This document shows, in pieces, positions 56,933 through 64,000 of a stretch of 64,000 bases of DNA. Origin of the DNA: Lachnospiraceae bacterium UBA3282. GTDB taxonomy: Bacteria; Bacillota; Clostridia; Lachnospirales; Lachnospiraceae. Every line of letters begins with the position of its first letter. Positions within the stretch are counted from its first letter, which is position 1. The stretch lies in NCBI GenBank assembly GCA_002361735.1, contig DETS01000103.1:33852-97851 (forward strand), read 5' to 3'. Under the pieces are notes generated by a model. It saw only the letters and a list, made by a program, of their open reading frames with translations, ran no database searches and was not told the DNA's origin. Made by a program: the position numbers and the translations under genes.

Positions 56933-57617
56933 GTGAAAAAGTATGATGTGGTGGCTTTGGGAGAACTGCTGATCGACTTTACGGAGAATGGCGTCAGTGG
57001 GCAGGGAAATCCCATTTACGAGGCGAATCCCGGCGGCGCGCCCTGCAATGTCTTGGCGATGCTTTCCAAACTAGGGCATAAAACGGCTTTTGTGGGAAAA
57101 GTGGGAGACGATTTTTTTGGCAGACAATTAAAGGATGCCATCGAGGAGGTCGGTATCTGCGGCGATTATCTGCGGATGGACAAAAAAGTGCACACAACGC
57201 TTGCACTGGTGCATACGTTTGCCGACGGCGACAGAGATTTTTCCTTTTATCGGAATCCGGGAGCGGATATGATGCTGACGACGGACGAGATTCCCGAAGA
57301 CCTGCTGCGTGACACAAAACTCTTTCATTTCGGGACGCTCTCCATGACGCATGAGGGTGTGCGCGAGGCGACAAAAAAGGCAATTACGGTGGCGGGAGGA
57401 TACCGTGGAGACGACGGGTGCGGGCGACACCTTCTGCGGTTGTGTCCTGCATGATCTGCTGGAACATGATATCAACAGCTTAAATGAGGAGCAGCTGCGG
57501 GAAATGCTGACGTTTGCCAATGCAGCGGCATCCATCATTACCACCAGAAAAGGCGCGCTGCGGGTGATGCCGGGGGAGGAGGAAATCCGTAGATTATTAG
57601 CGGCTGTTACGGCATAG
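56933..57617 (+). pseudogene. Fructokinase (PfkB family) with internal deletion and frameshift
   Basis: From the GTG at 56933 (AAAGGAG upstream) the N-terminal half is normal: YDVVALGELLIDFTENG, GGAPCNVLAMLSKLG, GKVGDDFFGRQL. After MTHEGVREATKKAIT, near 57390-57405, the frame changes, and the downstream frame begins directly in the C-terminal signature TVETTGAGDTFCGCVLHDL. About 100 residues, including the middle of the ribokinase fold, are gone. The remaining frame ends at 57617. The enzyme phosphorylated fructose and belonged with the GH32 gene. Confidence 0.85.
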
Positions 57618-57691
57618 ACTTTGCGGTTCGGATGTGATATGCTTATCTTGTAACAGGAATATAAGCGGCGTGGGAAAAGGTAGGTGATCAT

Positions 57692-57883
57692 ATGCCGAAT
57701 AATGCGGAAATTGTAAAAACTACGATAGAGGATTTCAGAGAAATACAGGATTATATGCTGTTGGCAAGGAAAGAAAACGCAACGGAAACCTATGCGAAAT
57801 TAAAAAAGAAGTACACTTCGCTGAAGGCATTATTAAATGTTTTGGGCGTAAACCTTACGGATATCGATGAGATAAAAGAGTAA
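57692..57883 (+). CDS. Small conserved-looking protein, function unknown
   Basis: 63 residues, start ATG after GGTAGGTGATC. It is highly charged and helical (ETYAKLKKKYTSLKALLNVL), soluble, with no cysteine or membrane segment. It lies between the decayed fructose genes and the riboflavin leader and shows no link to either. I do not recognise a named family. Confidence 0.55.
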   Translation: MPNNAEIVKTTIEDFREIQDYMLLARKENATETYAKLKKKYTSLKALLNVLGVNLTDIDEIKE

Positions 57884-57891
57884 AATACGGC

Positions 57892-57920
57892 TTGCTTTTC
57901 GTGTATTTTCGTGGTATCCT
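57892..57920 (+). promoter_or_regulatory. Promoter of the riboflavin transporter leader
   Basis: TTGCTT, 17 bases, then TATCCT, ending about 28 bases before the FMN riboswitch. Confidence 0.5.
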
Positions 57921-57947
57921 AAAACGCGTAAACAACATAACAGAAAA

Positions 57948-58090
57948 GTTCTTCGGGGCAGGGTGCAATTCCCGACCGGCGGTTACAGTCCGCGACCCGC
58001 TTTGATCCTACCGTTTACCCGCGGGAGGAGCAGGCGGCTGATGTGGTGAAATTCCATGACCGACAGTATAGTCTGGATGGTAGAAGAAGC
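57948..58090 (+). ncRNA. FMN riboswitch (RFN element)
   Basis: Conserved FMN aptamer blocks are present in order: CTTCGGGGCAGGGTG, AATTCCCGACCGGCGGT, AGTCCGCGACCCGC, then GCTGATGTGGTGAAATTCC, GACCGACAGTATAGTC and GGATGGTAGAAGAAG, closing the P1 helix. Between the RFN blocks one variable stem is short. A strong terminator at 58170 lies between it and ribU, so FMN binding should switch transcription off. Confidence 0.95.
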
Positions 58091-58169
58091 AGATAAGATG
58101 ACATGCGTGTCACTTATCAGATAAGAGCCTGTATTGCGTATGCGATACAGTGTCTGCTCAGTGTGTATC

Positions 58170-58204
58170 AGCCCCCGAGACCTAGGTTACGGGGGCTTCT
58201 TTAT
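58170..58204 (+). terminator. Riboswitch-controlled terminator
   Basis: AGCCCCCG / CGGGGGCT stem followed by TCTTTAT, 56 bases before the ribU start. It is the expression platform of the FMN riboswitch. Confidence 0.85.
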
Positions 58205-58259
58205 GCGCGTATGAGCAGAGGCGGAAGAACTTTTCCAACAGCAAAAGGAGGAAAAGAAA

Positions 58260-59039
58260 ATGGGTAACGGTTTATTACAGAGCATTGCGGACAATGTGAT
58301 CTTCGTCATTGTCTGCGTGAGCGTGGCGGCGGCATTATTCCTGATCGCCTACGGCACGGAAAAGGCGGTGCAGAAGAAAAGCGGTGTGAAGGAGCGCATC
58401 CTCGCCACCAGAAAGATTACGATGATCGGTCTGTTTTCCGCGCTGGCAGTAATCCTGCATATGCTGGACTTCCCGATTCCGTTTTTGGCACCGGGCTTTT
58501 ATCAGATGGACTTTTCGGAGATCCCCGCACTGGTGGGCGCTTTCGCCTTCGGCCCTGTGGCGGGCGTGATGATCGAGTTTTGCAAGATCCTTTTGAAGCT
58601 TGTGGTCAAAGGCACCAGCACGGCTTTTGTGGGCGATCTGGCAAACTTTGTGATCGGATGCAGCCTGATTTTGCCGGCTTCGATCCTGTACATGTTCAAA
58701 AAGACGAAAAAGGGAGCGGTTATATCCTGCGTGGCGGGTTCCGTGATCATGACGGTGTTTGGCTCAGCTTTTAACGGCATCTACCTGCTTCCCGCTTTTG
58801 CCAAGCTTTTCGGGATGCCCATGGATGCGATCATTGCGGCTGGAGCGGCGATCAACGGCGGCATCAGCAACGTGACCACCTTTGTGATCTTTGCGGTGGC
58901 GCCCATGAATATTGTCAAAAGCGTGGCGGCCTGCGGCGTCACCATGCTGATCTATAAGCCTTTGAGCCCGATTCTAAAATATGCGAACCCTTCATTGGAG
59001 AGACGGGGAGGGAAGCTTTCTGATTCGGGAAATGTGTGA
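58260..59039 (+). CDS. ribU: ECF transporter substrate-binding subunit for riboflavin
   Basis: 259 residues, about six membrane spans. It binds riboflavin outside the cell and delivers it to the shared ECF module. After an extra N-terminal span comes the RibU core: TRKITMIGLFSALAVILHML, APGFYQMDFSEIPALVGAFA, GPVAGVMIEFCKILLKLV and FVGDLANFVIGC. The FMN riboswitch in its leader confirms the substrate. The N-terminal extension of about 40 residues is longer than usual. No ECF ATPase genes are nearby. Confidence 0.92.
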   Translation: MGNGLLQSIADNVIFVIVCVSVAAALFLIAYGTEKAVQKKSGVKERILATRKITMIGLFSALAVILHMLDFPIPFLAPGFYQMDFSEIPALVGAFAFGPVAGVMIEFCKILLKLVVKGTSTAFVGDLANFVIGCSLILPASILYMFKKTKKGAVISCVAGSVIMTVFGSAFNGIYLLPAFAKLFGMPMDAIIAAGAAINGGISNVTTFVIFAVAPMNIVKSVAACGVTMLIYKPLSPILKYANPSLERRGGKLSDSGNV

Positions 59040-59041
59040 AA

Positions 59042-59086
59042 AATAACTTCTCGGAATCTCATTCATTGAGATTCCGAGAAGTTATT
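59042..59086. terminator. Perfect 20-bp hairpin after ribU
   Basis: AATAACTTCTCGGAATCTCA pairs exactly with its reverse complement around a five-base loop. It lies three bases after the ribU stop and faces a minus-strand gene, so it probably ends transcription from both sides, although the T-run is poor. It superficially resembles the stop-codon-linked elements but lacks their outer helix. Confidence 0.55.
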
Positions 59087-59118
59087 ATGTGTAACAGGGC
59101 TGTTTTCCTGTATAGCCG

Positions 59119-59283
59119 TTATTCTGTTTTAGGGGGATCCTGATAAAGCTTTCGCATGATTTGCCGTCGCTCAATGGCAATCTGCTTCAGCGCTTTTTCA
59201 TCATCCGTAACGGCTTCGATTCTCTCCAGAATGGAAAGCTGGTCAAAAAGATTGCAATTTATTTCTTTTTCATTTGTCAGCAT
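59119..59283 (-). CDS. Small helical protein, unknown function
   Basis: 54 residues from the ATG at 59283, preceded by a very strong GAGGAGGTGGGG site; an ATG six codons earlier is in frame but overlaps that site. The sequence is helical and charged (DQLSILERIEAVTDDEKALK, then QIAIERRQIMRKLYQ). Size and style recall small Spo0E-like regulators, but their SQELD-type motif is not present, so I leave it unnamed. Confidence 0.5.
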   Translation of the reverse strand: MLTNEKEINCNLFDQLSILERIEAVTDDEKALKQIAIERRQIMRKLYQDPPKTE

Positions 59284-59368
59284 ATCGCCCCACCTCCTCA
59301 TTTTTATATGCTTTCTATATTTTCACAGTACCATAAAAATCAGGAGATAGCCATAAAAATGTGAAAAT

Positions 59369-59409
59369 ACTACTTTTTTCGGAGAGTAACGGAAAAAGTA
59401 GTTTTTTTA
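59369..59409. terminator. Hairpin with T-run between divergent genes
   Basis: ACTACTTTTT(T)CGG pairs with CGGAAAAAGTAGT, followed by TTTTTTT on the plus strand. It sits upstream of the export-operon control region. On the plus strand it would insulate that region from read-through. Confidence 0.6.
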
Positions 59410-59412
59410 ATT

Positions 59413-59456
59413 GTAAGGTTGGCGTAAGATTTCTGTAAGATTCTTGTCGTAAGATA
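59413..59456 (+). promoter_or_regulatory. Direct repeats, candidate response-regulator site
   Basis: GTAAGGTT (59413), GTAAGATT (59424), GTAAGATT (59435) and GTAAGATA (59449). Spacing of 11, 11 and 14 bases is about one helical turn, as for OmpR/PhoB-type regulators that bind direct repeats. TTTTAAGATTGTCTTAAGAC a little downstream may be a related site. They precede the MacAB-type operon. No regulator gene is in the window. Confidence 0.5.
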
Positions 59457-59536
59457 TAGGAGGACGCGGGGAAAGAATTCTATTTTAAGATTGTCTTAAG
59501 ACTTTTCTGCGCTTCTTTTAAGAAAGGGCTGATAAC

Positions 59537-59595
59537 ATGACGATTGAAAACGAAATGGTAAAAAAATGAAGACAAGACGGGGGAAACCCCGTTTT
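59537..59595 (+). promoter_or_regulatory. Possible leader peptide and attenuator hairpin
   Basis: AAAGGG precedes an ATG at 59537 that opens a ten-codon frame (MTIENEMVKK) ending at 59569. Eight bases on is a GNRA-loop hairpin ACGGGG gaaa CCCCGT followed by TTTTAG. This order (short peptide, then terminator-like hairpin, then operon) suggests translation-coupled attenuation, as for antibiotic- or peptide-responsive exporters. Confidence 0.4.
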
Positions 59596-59608
59596 AGATA
59601 GAAGGAAT

Positions 59609-59662
59609 ATGACGGAAAGGAAAATGACGGAAAGGAAAATGACAGAAAGGAAAATGACAGAA
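59609..59662 (+). repeat. 15-bp tandem repeat over the ABC ATPase ribosome binding site
   Basis: Three complete units of ATGACGGAAAGGAAA (third with A for G at position 6) and a partial fourth. Each unit holds an ATG and an AAAGGAAA binding site for the next. The last site serves the real ATG at 59662, which is in another frame from the MTERK repeats. Copy-number change would alter spacing and competition for ribosomes. Confidence 0.8.
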
Positions 59663-60363
59663 TGGAGACATTGGTGGAGATCCGGGATATCTGCAAGGTC
59701 TACAATCCCGGAGAAAATGAAGTGAAGGCGCTGGATCATGTGAGTCTGACGATCGGAAAAGGCGAGTTCGTGGCAATCATCGGGCATTCCGGATCGGGGA
59801 AATCGACCCTCATGAATATGCTCGGCTGTCTGGACGTACCCACAAGCGGCAGCTATTTCCTGCACGGGCACGATGTAGGCAGCATGTCGGACGACGAACT
59901 TTCCGATATCCGCAATCAGGAGATCGGGTTTGTGTTTCAGGGCTTTAATCTGATTCCCAGCCTGACGGCGGTGGAGAATGTGGAGCTGCCTCTGATTTAT
60001 CGCGGCGTGGGGAAAAGAGAGCGGCAGGAGCTTTCGGAAAAGGCGCTGGAAAAGGTAGGGCTGGCAAAACGAATGACGCATAAGCCGTCCGAGATGTCGG
60101 GCGGGCAGCAGCAGAGAGTGGCGATCGCCAGAGCCATCGCCCAGGCGCCTCCTATTATTTTGGCGGATGAACCCACGGGTAATTTGGATTCCGGTTCCAC
60201 GAAAGAGATCATGGATATCCTGCGGGGACTGCATGAGGAGGGCAGGACGGTGATCCTGATCACACATGACAATGATATCGCGGCCCGCGCAAAGCGGGTG
60301 ATTAAGATCATGGACGGAAAAATAGAGGAGGACTATGAAAATGTTTCGGAAAACGAAGAATGA
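59662..60363 (+). CDS. MacB/LolD-type ABC transporter ATPase
   Basis: 233 residues. Walker A is GHSGSGKST, the signature is SGGQQQRVAIARA, and Walker B is PIILADEPTGNLD. It powers an export system of the MacAB type together with the next two genes. In Firmicutes such systems mostly export antimicrobial peptides or signal envelope stress. Its end overlaps the adaptor gene by 29 bases. The repeat-bearing leader is described separately. Confidence 0.92.
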   Translation: METLVEIRDICKVYNPGENEVKALDHVSLTIGKGEFVAIIGHSGSGKSTLMNMLGCLDVPTSGSYFLHGHDVGSMSDDELSDIRNQEIGFVFQGFNLIPSLTAVENVELPLIYRGVGKRERQELSEKALEKVGLAKRMTHKPSEMSGGQQQRVAIARAIAQAPPIILADEPTGNLDSGSTKEIMDILRGLHEEGRTVILITHDNDIAARAKRVIKIMDGKIEEDYENVSENEE

Positions 60364-61948
60364 AACGGGCAGCCCGGATATCACGGAAATGATGCCAAAA
60401 GCGAAAAAGGAAAAGAAGCCGTGGGATCCGGCAAAAAAGAAAAAAGTGCGCCGCAGGGTGATTGCGGGCGCGTTGACTGTATTGGTCATTATATTCTTTG
60501 TCAGTAATTCCATGAAAGCAAAGAACGGTGCGCCGATGGTGACTACGGTTGCTGCCGCGACGGGGGACGTGGAACAGGTCTTAAGCACCGGCGGGACGGT
60601 GAAAAGCGACGAGACGAGAACTTACTTTGCGCCCCTGTCCGTGGAAGTGGGCGAGGTGAAGGTCAGTGCCGGCGATACGGTAAAGAAGGGAGATGTACTC
60701 CTTACCTTCGATGCGGAGGCACTGGCGGAGAAAAAGCAGGAGGCGGAGTACAGGCTGGCTTCCAACAAGGGTGGCTATGAGAGTTCCGTGCATAAGAATA
60801 ACGAGTACATAACCGATCTGGCCGAGGCGAACAGAAACCTTCCCGTGCTGGATCAACAGATTGCGGACAATGAAAACCTGCTGGATGAACTCAACCAAAA
60901 GATTGAGGAAAAGAGGGCAGGTTGGAGCTATAACGGTACGAATCTCAACGTCTCCGTGATGGAGTGGCAGAGTATTGTTGCCCAGGATGAACAGGCGCTG
61001 GCGGATTTCAGCGAGCGGGAAGCCAAAGGGGAACTGAGAGATTACACGGAAGACGAAATCAAGGAAATGCGCAATTCGGCGGAGATCAAGCTGGCAAACG
61101 ACAGAGAAACGCTTTTGAACCTGCAGATCCAGACGCAGTATAACGGCTATGAGGAATCCAATAATAAAGAGATCAGAGATCTGCAGAGGCAGGCGAAGGA
61201 AGTAGAAGAATTGATCGCTTCCTATAAAGAGTACCAAGTAGAGATGAAGTCTCAGAAATCCACTTCCGAAGCAGGTGTTTTGGATGAGGGCGGAAAGGCG
61301 AAACTGGAGGCGGATACCGCCTTGGAAAAACTGACAAACCAGGAGCAGCTGGATGCCATCGCCGAAGTGGAAAACGGGCTGAAAGCCGATTTTGCGGGCG
61401 TGGTCACGGAACTGGAGGCTGTGTCCGGACAGCCGCCCGCAGAGAGCGGGAAGTTAGTAACCATCGAGAGTCTGGAAAAGGTATATGTGCGGCTCAATGT
61501 CTCCAAATACGATTTGGAAAAGATTGCCCTGAACCAGAAGGCGGACGTTGATATCGCGGGCAAGACTTATGAAGGGACAGTGGCAAAGATCGACGGCATG
61601 GCGACCCAGAATAACAGCGGCGCCATGGTAGTGGGCGTCAATGTGAATATCGAAAATCCGGATGAAAATATCTTTCTGGGCGTGGATGCCAGAGTCTATG
61701 TCCATATGGCAAAGGCGGAGGGCGTGGTCACGGTTCCGCTTGAGGTGATCAACAGTGACAGGGAAGGCGATTTTGTATATGTAGAAAAAAACGGTGTGGT
61801 GGAGAAACGCCGCATCACGGCTGGCATCGCTTCTGACAGCATGAGCGAGGTGAAAGAGGGCCTTTCAGAGGGCGAGAATGTCATCATGGCGAACGGCATG
61901 GAGTTTGAGGAGGGCACGGCAGTGACGGCAGTACCGCAGCCACAATAA
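60335..61948 (+). CDS. MacA/HlyD-type membrane fusion (adaptor) protein
   Basis: 537 residues, ATG after GAGGAGGACT. A Lys-rich cytoplasmic tail and one membrane anchor (AGALTVLVIIFFVSNSM) are followed by a biotinyl-lipoyl half (VEVGEVKVSAGDTVKKGDVL), a long coiled-coil hairpin (about residues 125-310), the second lipoyl half (GLKADFAGVVTELEAVSG) and beta-barrel parts (VYVRLNVSKYDLEKIALNQ). It links the permease to the cell surface in this Gram-positive setting. Some 160 bases separate it from the permease gene. Confidence 0.88.
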   Translation: MKMFRKTKNETGSPDITEMMPKAKKEKKPWDPAKKKKVRRRVIAGALTVLVIIFFVSNSMKAKNGAPMVTTVAAATGDVEQVLSTGGTVKSDETRTYFAPLSVEVGEVKVSAGDTVKKGDVLLTFDAEALAEKKQEAEYRLASNKGGYESSVHKNNEYITDLAEANRNLPVLDQQIADNENLLDELNQKIEEKRAGWSYNGTNLNVSVMEWQSIVAQDEQALADFSEREAKGELRDYTEDEIKEMRNSAEIKLANDRETLLNLQIQTQYNGYEESNNKEIRDLQRQAKEVEELIASYKEYQVEMKSQKSTSEAGVLDEGGKAKLEADTALEKLTNQEQLDAIAEVENGLKADFAGVVTELEAVSGQPPAESGKLVTIESLEKVYVRLNVSKYDLEKIALNQKADVDIAGKTYEGTVAKIDGMATQNNSGAMVVGVNVNIENPDENIFLGVDARVYVHMAKAEGVVTVPLEVINSDREGDFVYVEKNGVVEKRRITAGIASDSMSEVKEGLSEGENVIMANGMEFEEGTAVTAVPQPQ

Positions 61949-61949
61949 A

Positions 61950-62100
61950 GGACAAATGAAAAAAATCACACTGATGTGCTGATTTTTCAACTCGAGTTTG
62001 CGTCGGAGCCACAAACTCGGAATCGCAGAGCTAAATTTGTAATTTGGCTCATGCGTCCAGAGGATTCCTGCGAAAAACTCTGCAAAAAGCTCCGACATGG
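61950..62100 (+). other. Structured intergenic leader of the permease gene
   Basis: Several helices are visible: GAAAAAAATCA with TGATTTTTC, GAGTTTG with CAAACTC, AGCTAAAT with ATTTGGCT (one G-T pair), and a long-range closing helix GTCGGAGC (near 61996) with GCTCCGAC (62089-62096), which ends just before the GGAGGT of the permease gene. It could tune permease translation or be a palindromic repeat; I know no family that matches. Confidence 0.45.
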
Positions 62101-62108
62101 AGGTAGCA

Positions 62109-63332
62109 ATGGCACAAATATGGGAATATATAAAAATCGCCTTGATGAATATCAAGAGCAATAAAGGGCGCTCCATCCTCACCATGCTGGGCATCATCAT
62201 CGGCATCTCGTCCGTGATCATGATCATCTCCATCGGTAACGGGGTGCGCGGTTCGGTCAATGACGAGCTGGAAAATATGGGCGGCGGGCTGATCGCCATT
62301 TTTGCCAACGGCAACGTGGAGGGCAATGAGGTAAGATTCACGGAGGAGGATTTTGCGCTGGTTACGGAAAAGGTAGAACATGCCAAGGGCGCAACGACAC
62401 AGTACAGCTATTACGGTGCTACGGCCAAGGGACGCAAGGGCGACTTTGATGCGATGCTTCAAGGCGGCAATACGGCGTTACAGTATGTGGTCGGCAACGA
62501 ACCGATCGTTAGGGGCAGATATTTTTCGCAAAGCGAGTGCGATGCGGGAAGTATGGTCTGTGTTTTGAAGGAGAGCAACGCAAGAATGCTGTTTGGCACC
62601 ACGGATGTGGTGGGGATGACCTTTGAGGTGAATCTTTGGGGTGTGAGTCAGGATATCCGTATCGTAGGCATCAGGCAGGATTCGCCGGCGGGACTGATCG
62701 CAGCCTTGAACGGCAGCGGTTATCTGGAAGTGGAGATGCCGTTGAATGCCATGGCAGCCGGGTTTGGCTTTTGGATCGAAGACTCCGATTACCTTTATGT
62801 GGTGGCGGAGAGCTCCGAGTATGTGTCACAGGTAGCGGCGGATACCATCCGGCTGATGGAAAACCGCCATAACGTGCGGGGCGAAAATAAGATCATGATG
62901 GAGAGCTTTCAGGATGTCTCGGCGCAGTTCGACCAGATCCTCGGTATGCTGACGCTCTTTATCTCCTTTGTGGCAGCCATCTCGCTGTTGGTGGGCGGCA
63001 TCGGCGTGATGAACATCATGCTGGTGTCCGTGACGGAGCGCACGCGGGAGATCGGTATCAGAAAGTCTCTGGGAGCCAGAACGAAGTCGATCCTCTTACA
63101 GTTTTTGGCGGAGGCGGGCATCATCACCCTCATCGGCGGCCTGATCGGGATTGTGCTGGGCGTGCTTGGCGGCACCGTGGTCTGCGGCGCGCTGGGGTAT
63201 GTGGCCAGGATCGACACAGCCACGGTGATCCTGGCGGCAGCCTTTTCCTCGGGAGTGGGAATCTTCTTCGGTATCTATCCCGCGAGGAAGGCGGCGAAGT
63301 TAAGCCCGATCGAGGCGCTGCGGCATGAGTAG
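62109..63332 (+). CDS. MacB-type ABC transporter permease
   Basis: 407 residues from the ATG at 62109, after GGAGGTAGCA. One N-terminal span (LTMLGIIIGISSVIMIISIG) is followed by a large extracellular MacB_PCD domain and three C-terminal spans in an FtsX domain (LLVGGIGVMNIMLVSVTERT, REIGIRKSLGARTKSILLQF). It is the third part of the export complex with the ATPase and adaptor. Its stop codon begins structured element copy C. Confidence 0.9.
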   Translation: MAQIWEYIKIALMNIKSNKGRSILTMLGIIIGISSVIMIISIGNGVRGSVNDELENMGGGLIAIFANGNVEGNEVRFTEEDFALVTEKVEHAKGATTQYSYYGATAKGRKGDFDAMLQGGNTALQYVVGNEPIVRGRYFSQSECDAGSMVCVLKESNARMLFGTTDVVGMTFEVNLWGVSQDIRIVGIRQDSPAGLIAALNGSGYLEVEMPLNAMAAGFGFWIEDSDYLYVVAESSEYVSQVAADTIRLMENRHNVRGENKIMMESFQDVSAQFDQILGMLTLFISFVAAISLLVGGIGVMNIMLVSVTERTREIGIRKSLGARTKSILLQFLAEAGIITLIGGLIGIVLGVLGGTVVCGALGYVARIDTATVILAAAFSSGVGIFFGIYPARKAAKLSPIEALRHE

Positions 63333-63427
63333 TACGAAAAGTGCTTCTAAAGACGTTCCGCCATTGGACGGAACGCCAAGAAGCACTAAGTTTCGTACAG
63401 GAGAATGCCAAAAGGCGGGCATTCTCC
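63332..63427 (+). repeat. Stop-codon-linked structured element, copy C (after macB)
   Basis: Outer helix GTACGAAA/TTTCGTAC (63332-63339 with 63391-63398), P2 AGTGCTTCT/AGAAGCACT (63340-63348 with 63379-63387), P3 GTTCCG/CGGAAC (63355-63360 with 63369-63374), and hairpin GGAGAATGCC/GGCATTCTCC (63400-63427). The loop and joining bases (TAAAGAC, CCATTGGA, GCCAA) equal those of copy A, while paired positions differ in a compensatory way. It starts at the last base of the permease stop codon. Confidence 0.8.
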
Positions 63428-63455
63428 GCAATGTAGAGATGGAGGCATATTTCGC

Positions 63456-63483
63456 TTGCACTTTGCCCAATTTTTAGTATAAT
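63456..63483 (+). promoter_or_regulatory. Promoter of the YcxB-like gene
   Basis: TTGCAC, 16 bases, then TATAAT. Only ten bases separate the -10 box from the ATG at 63494, which implies a nearly leaderless message. Confidence 0.65.
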
Positions 63484-63493
63484 AGATTTCAGT

Positions 63494-63973
63494 ATGGAAA
63501 TCGAATTTGACGTTAAAATAACACCTAATATTTTATATGATTATATGCTGCAGCACACCTACTCGCGTCTGCCCGGTCTTATGGGGACGCTTGTGGGTGT
63601 GCTGATGCTGTTTCTTTTTATGAATAACAGACAGCCGCTTATTTTGATCATTGCTCTGGTGGTGCTGCTCTATCTGCCGTGGACGCTTTTTCTGAAAGCG
63701 GCGCAGCAGGCAAAGGGGAACCCCGCGTTTCAAAAACCTCTGCATTATAAGCTGACGGAGGAGGGAATCGAGGTCTCCCAGGACGGCACGGAGGAGAAAA
63801 TGGGCTGGGAAAATATGGTAAAGGCGATCTCTACACCGAAGAGTATTGTGGTCTATACCACGGCGGTGAATGCCTGCATTTTTCCGAAAAAGGATTTGGG
63901 GGACGGGAAGATGAAGGTGATCGAGATCATCTCCACCCATATGCCGCCGAGGAAGGTGAAGATACGAAGTTGA
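63494..63973 (+). CDS. YcxB-like membrane protein
   Basis: 159 residues. A short start (MEIEFDVKITPNILYDYML) leads into two membrane spans (LMGTLVGVLMLFLFM and LILIIALVVLLYLPWTLFL). A cytoplasmic beta-rich domain follows (YKLTEEGIEVSQDGTEEKMG and W-x-x-M/V pattern), as in YcxB-like proteins of unknown function. No Shine-Dalgarno is visible; the promoter lies directly upstream, so translation is probably from a leaderless or near-leaderless transcript. Confidence 0.65.
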   Translation: MEIEFDVKITPNILYDYMLQHTYSRLPGLMGTLVGVLMLFLFMNNRQPLILIIALVVLLYLPWTLFLKAAQQAKGNPAFQKPLHYKLTEEGIEVSQDGTEEKMGWENMVKAISTPKSIVVYTTAVNACIFPKKDLGDGKMKVIEIISTHMPPRKVKIRS

Positions 63974-64000
63974 CGGCACAAGAAGAAATTCTAATACTCA

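Noticed and set aside
59042..59086. Fourth copy of the stop-codon-linked element after ribU
   Set aside because: It is a perfect simple hairpin after a stop codon and shares a few bases, but it lacks the outer helix through the stop codon, the internal loops and the second hairpin.
59609..59662. CRISPR-like array
   Set aside because: The 15-bp units are directly adjacent without spacers; this is a simple tandem repeat over a ribosome binding site.

Overview
The window looks like a stretch of a low-to-medium GC Gram-positive chromosome from the Clostridia, most likely a motile, butyrate-forming Lachnospiraceae. The evidence is the adjacent phosphotransbutyrylase and butyrate kinase genes, strong AGGAGG-type ribosome binding sites, TTGACA/TATAAT-like promoters, a DUF6106 protein, an FMN riboswitch in front of a RibU-type riboflavin transporter, and a flagellin gene. 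I see no rRNA, tRNA or CRISPR array.

Region 1 (1-21978) is one long rightward run of glycan genes, many overlapping or nearly touching: GT32 and GT2 glycosyltransferases, a sugar SDR, a CDP-glucose pyrophosphorylase, a sugar C-methyltransferase, an RfbC-type epimerase, an O-acetyltransferase, a radical SAM/SPASM enzyme, two alkaline-phosphatase-superfamily proteins and a LicD-type phosphotransferase. It ends in a phosphonate module: a three-domain protein (LicC-like nucleotidyltransferase, HxGH cytidylyltransferase, PEP mutase), a phosphonoacetaldehyde reductase and a phosphonopyruvate decarboxylase. No aminotransferase follows, so the predicted product is CMP-activated 2-hydroxyethylphosphonate, with LicD the obvious candidate for moving it onto a glycan. 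At least eight otherwise unrelated enzymes here also carry the same kind of small Rossmann module, which is the most distinctive feature of the locus.

Region 2 (21979-27704) starts with a degraded Rpn/PD-(D/E)XK remnant, then an A+T-rich pair (HD phosphohydrolase plus a small unknown protein) with its own promoter. A three-gene operon follows (ribulose-phosphate epimerase, TarI/IspD-like cytidylyltransferase, TarJ-like dehydrogenase) that probably makes a CDP-pentitol.

Region 3 (27705-33993) holds a giant flagellin of 1810 residues whose central part repeats a divergent module about eleven times, followed by a terminator and a DUF6106 membrane protein.

Region 4 (34000-45600) is core metabolism: guaB, a PurO-type IMP cyclohydrolase, a stand-alone AICAR formyltransferase, ptb, buk, secA, and prfB with a programmed frameshift that uses UAA. 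On the minus strand are a DUF975 protein, a SprA-like metallopeptidase and a DUF4190-like protein.

Region 5 (45690-54300) is a second, smaller surface-glycan operon (GT-C transferase, polyprenyl-phosphate glycosyltransferase, alpha/alpha-toroid protein, F420-hydrogenase-beta-like protein, GtrA), followed by tex.

Region 6 (54300-57620) is a decayed sucrose/fructan locus. A solute-binding protein, a GH32 enzyme and a fructokinase have each lost internal pieces. After it come a small conserved protein, the FMN riboswitch and ribU.

Region 7 (59300-63973) is a MacA/MacB-type export operon with an unusually built leader, followed by a YcxB-like membrane protein.

Three copies of a compact palindromic element (after guaB, secA and macB) begin inside the stop codon of the preceding gene. 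They show compensatory base changes in several helices. I do not recognise this element.
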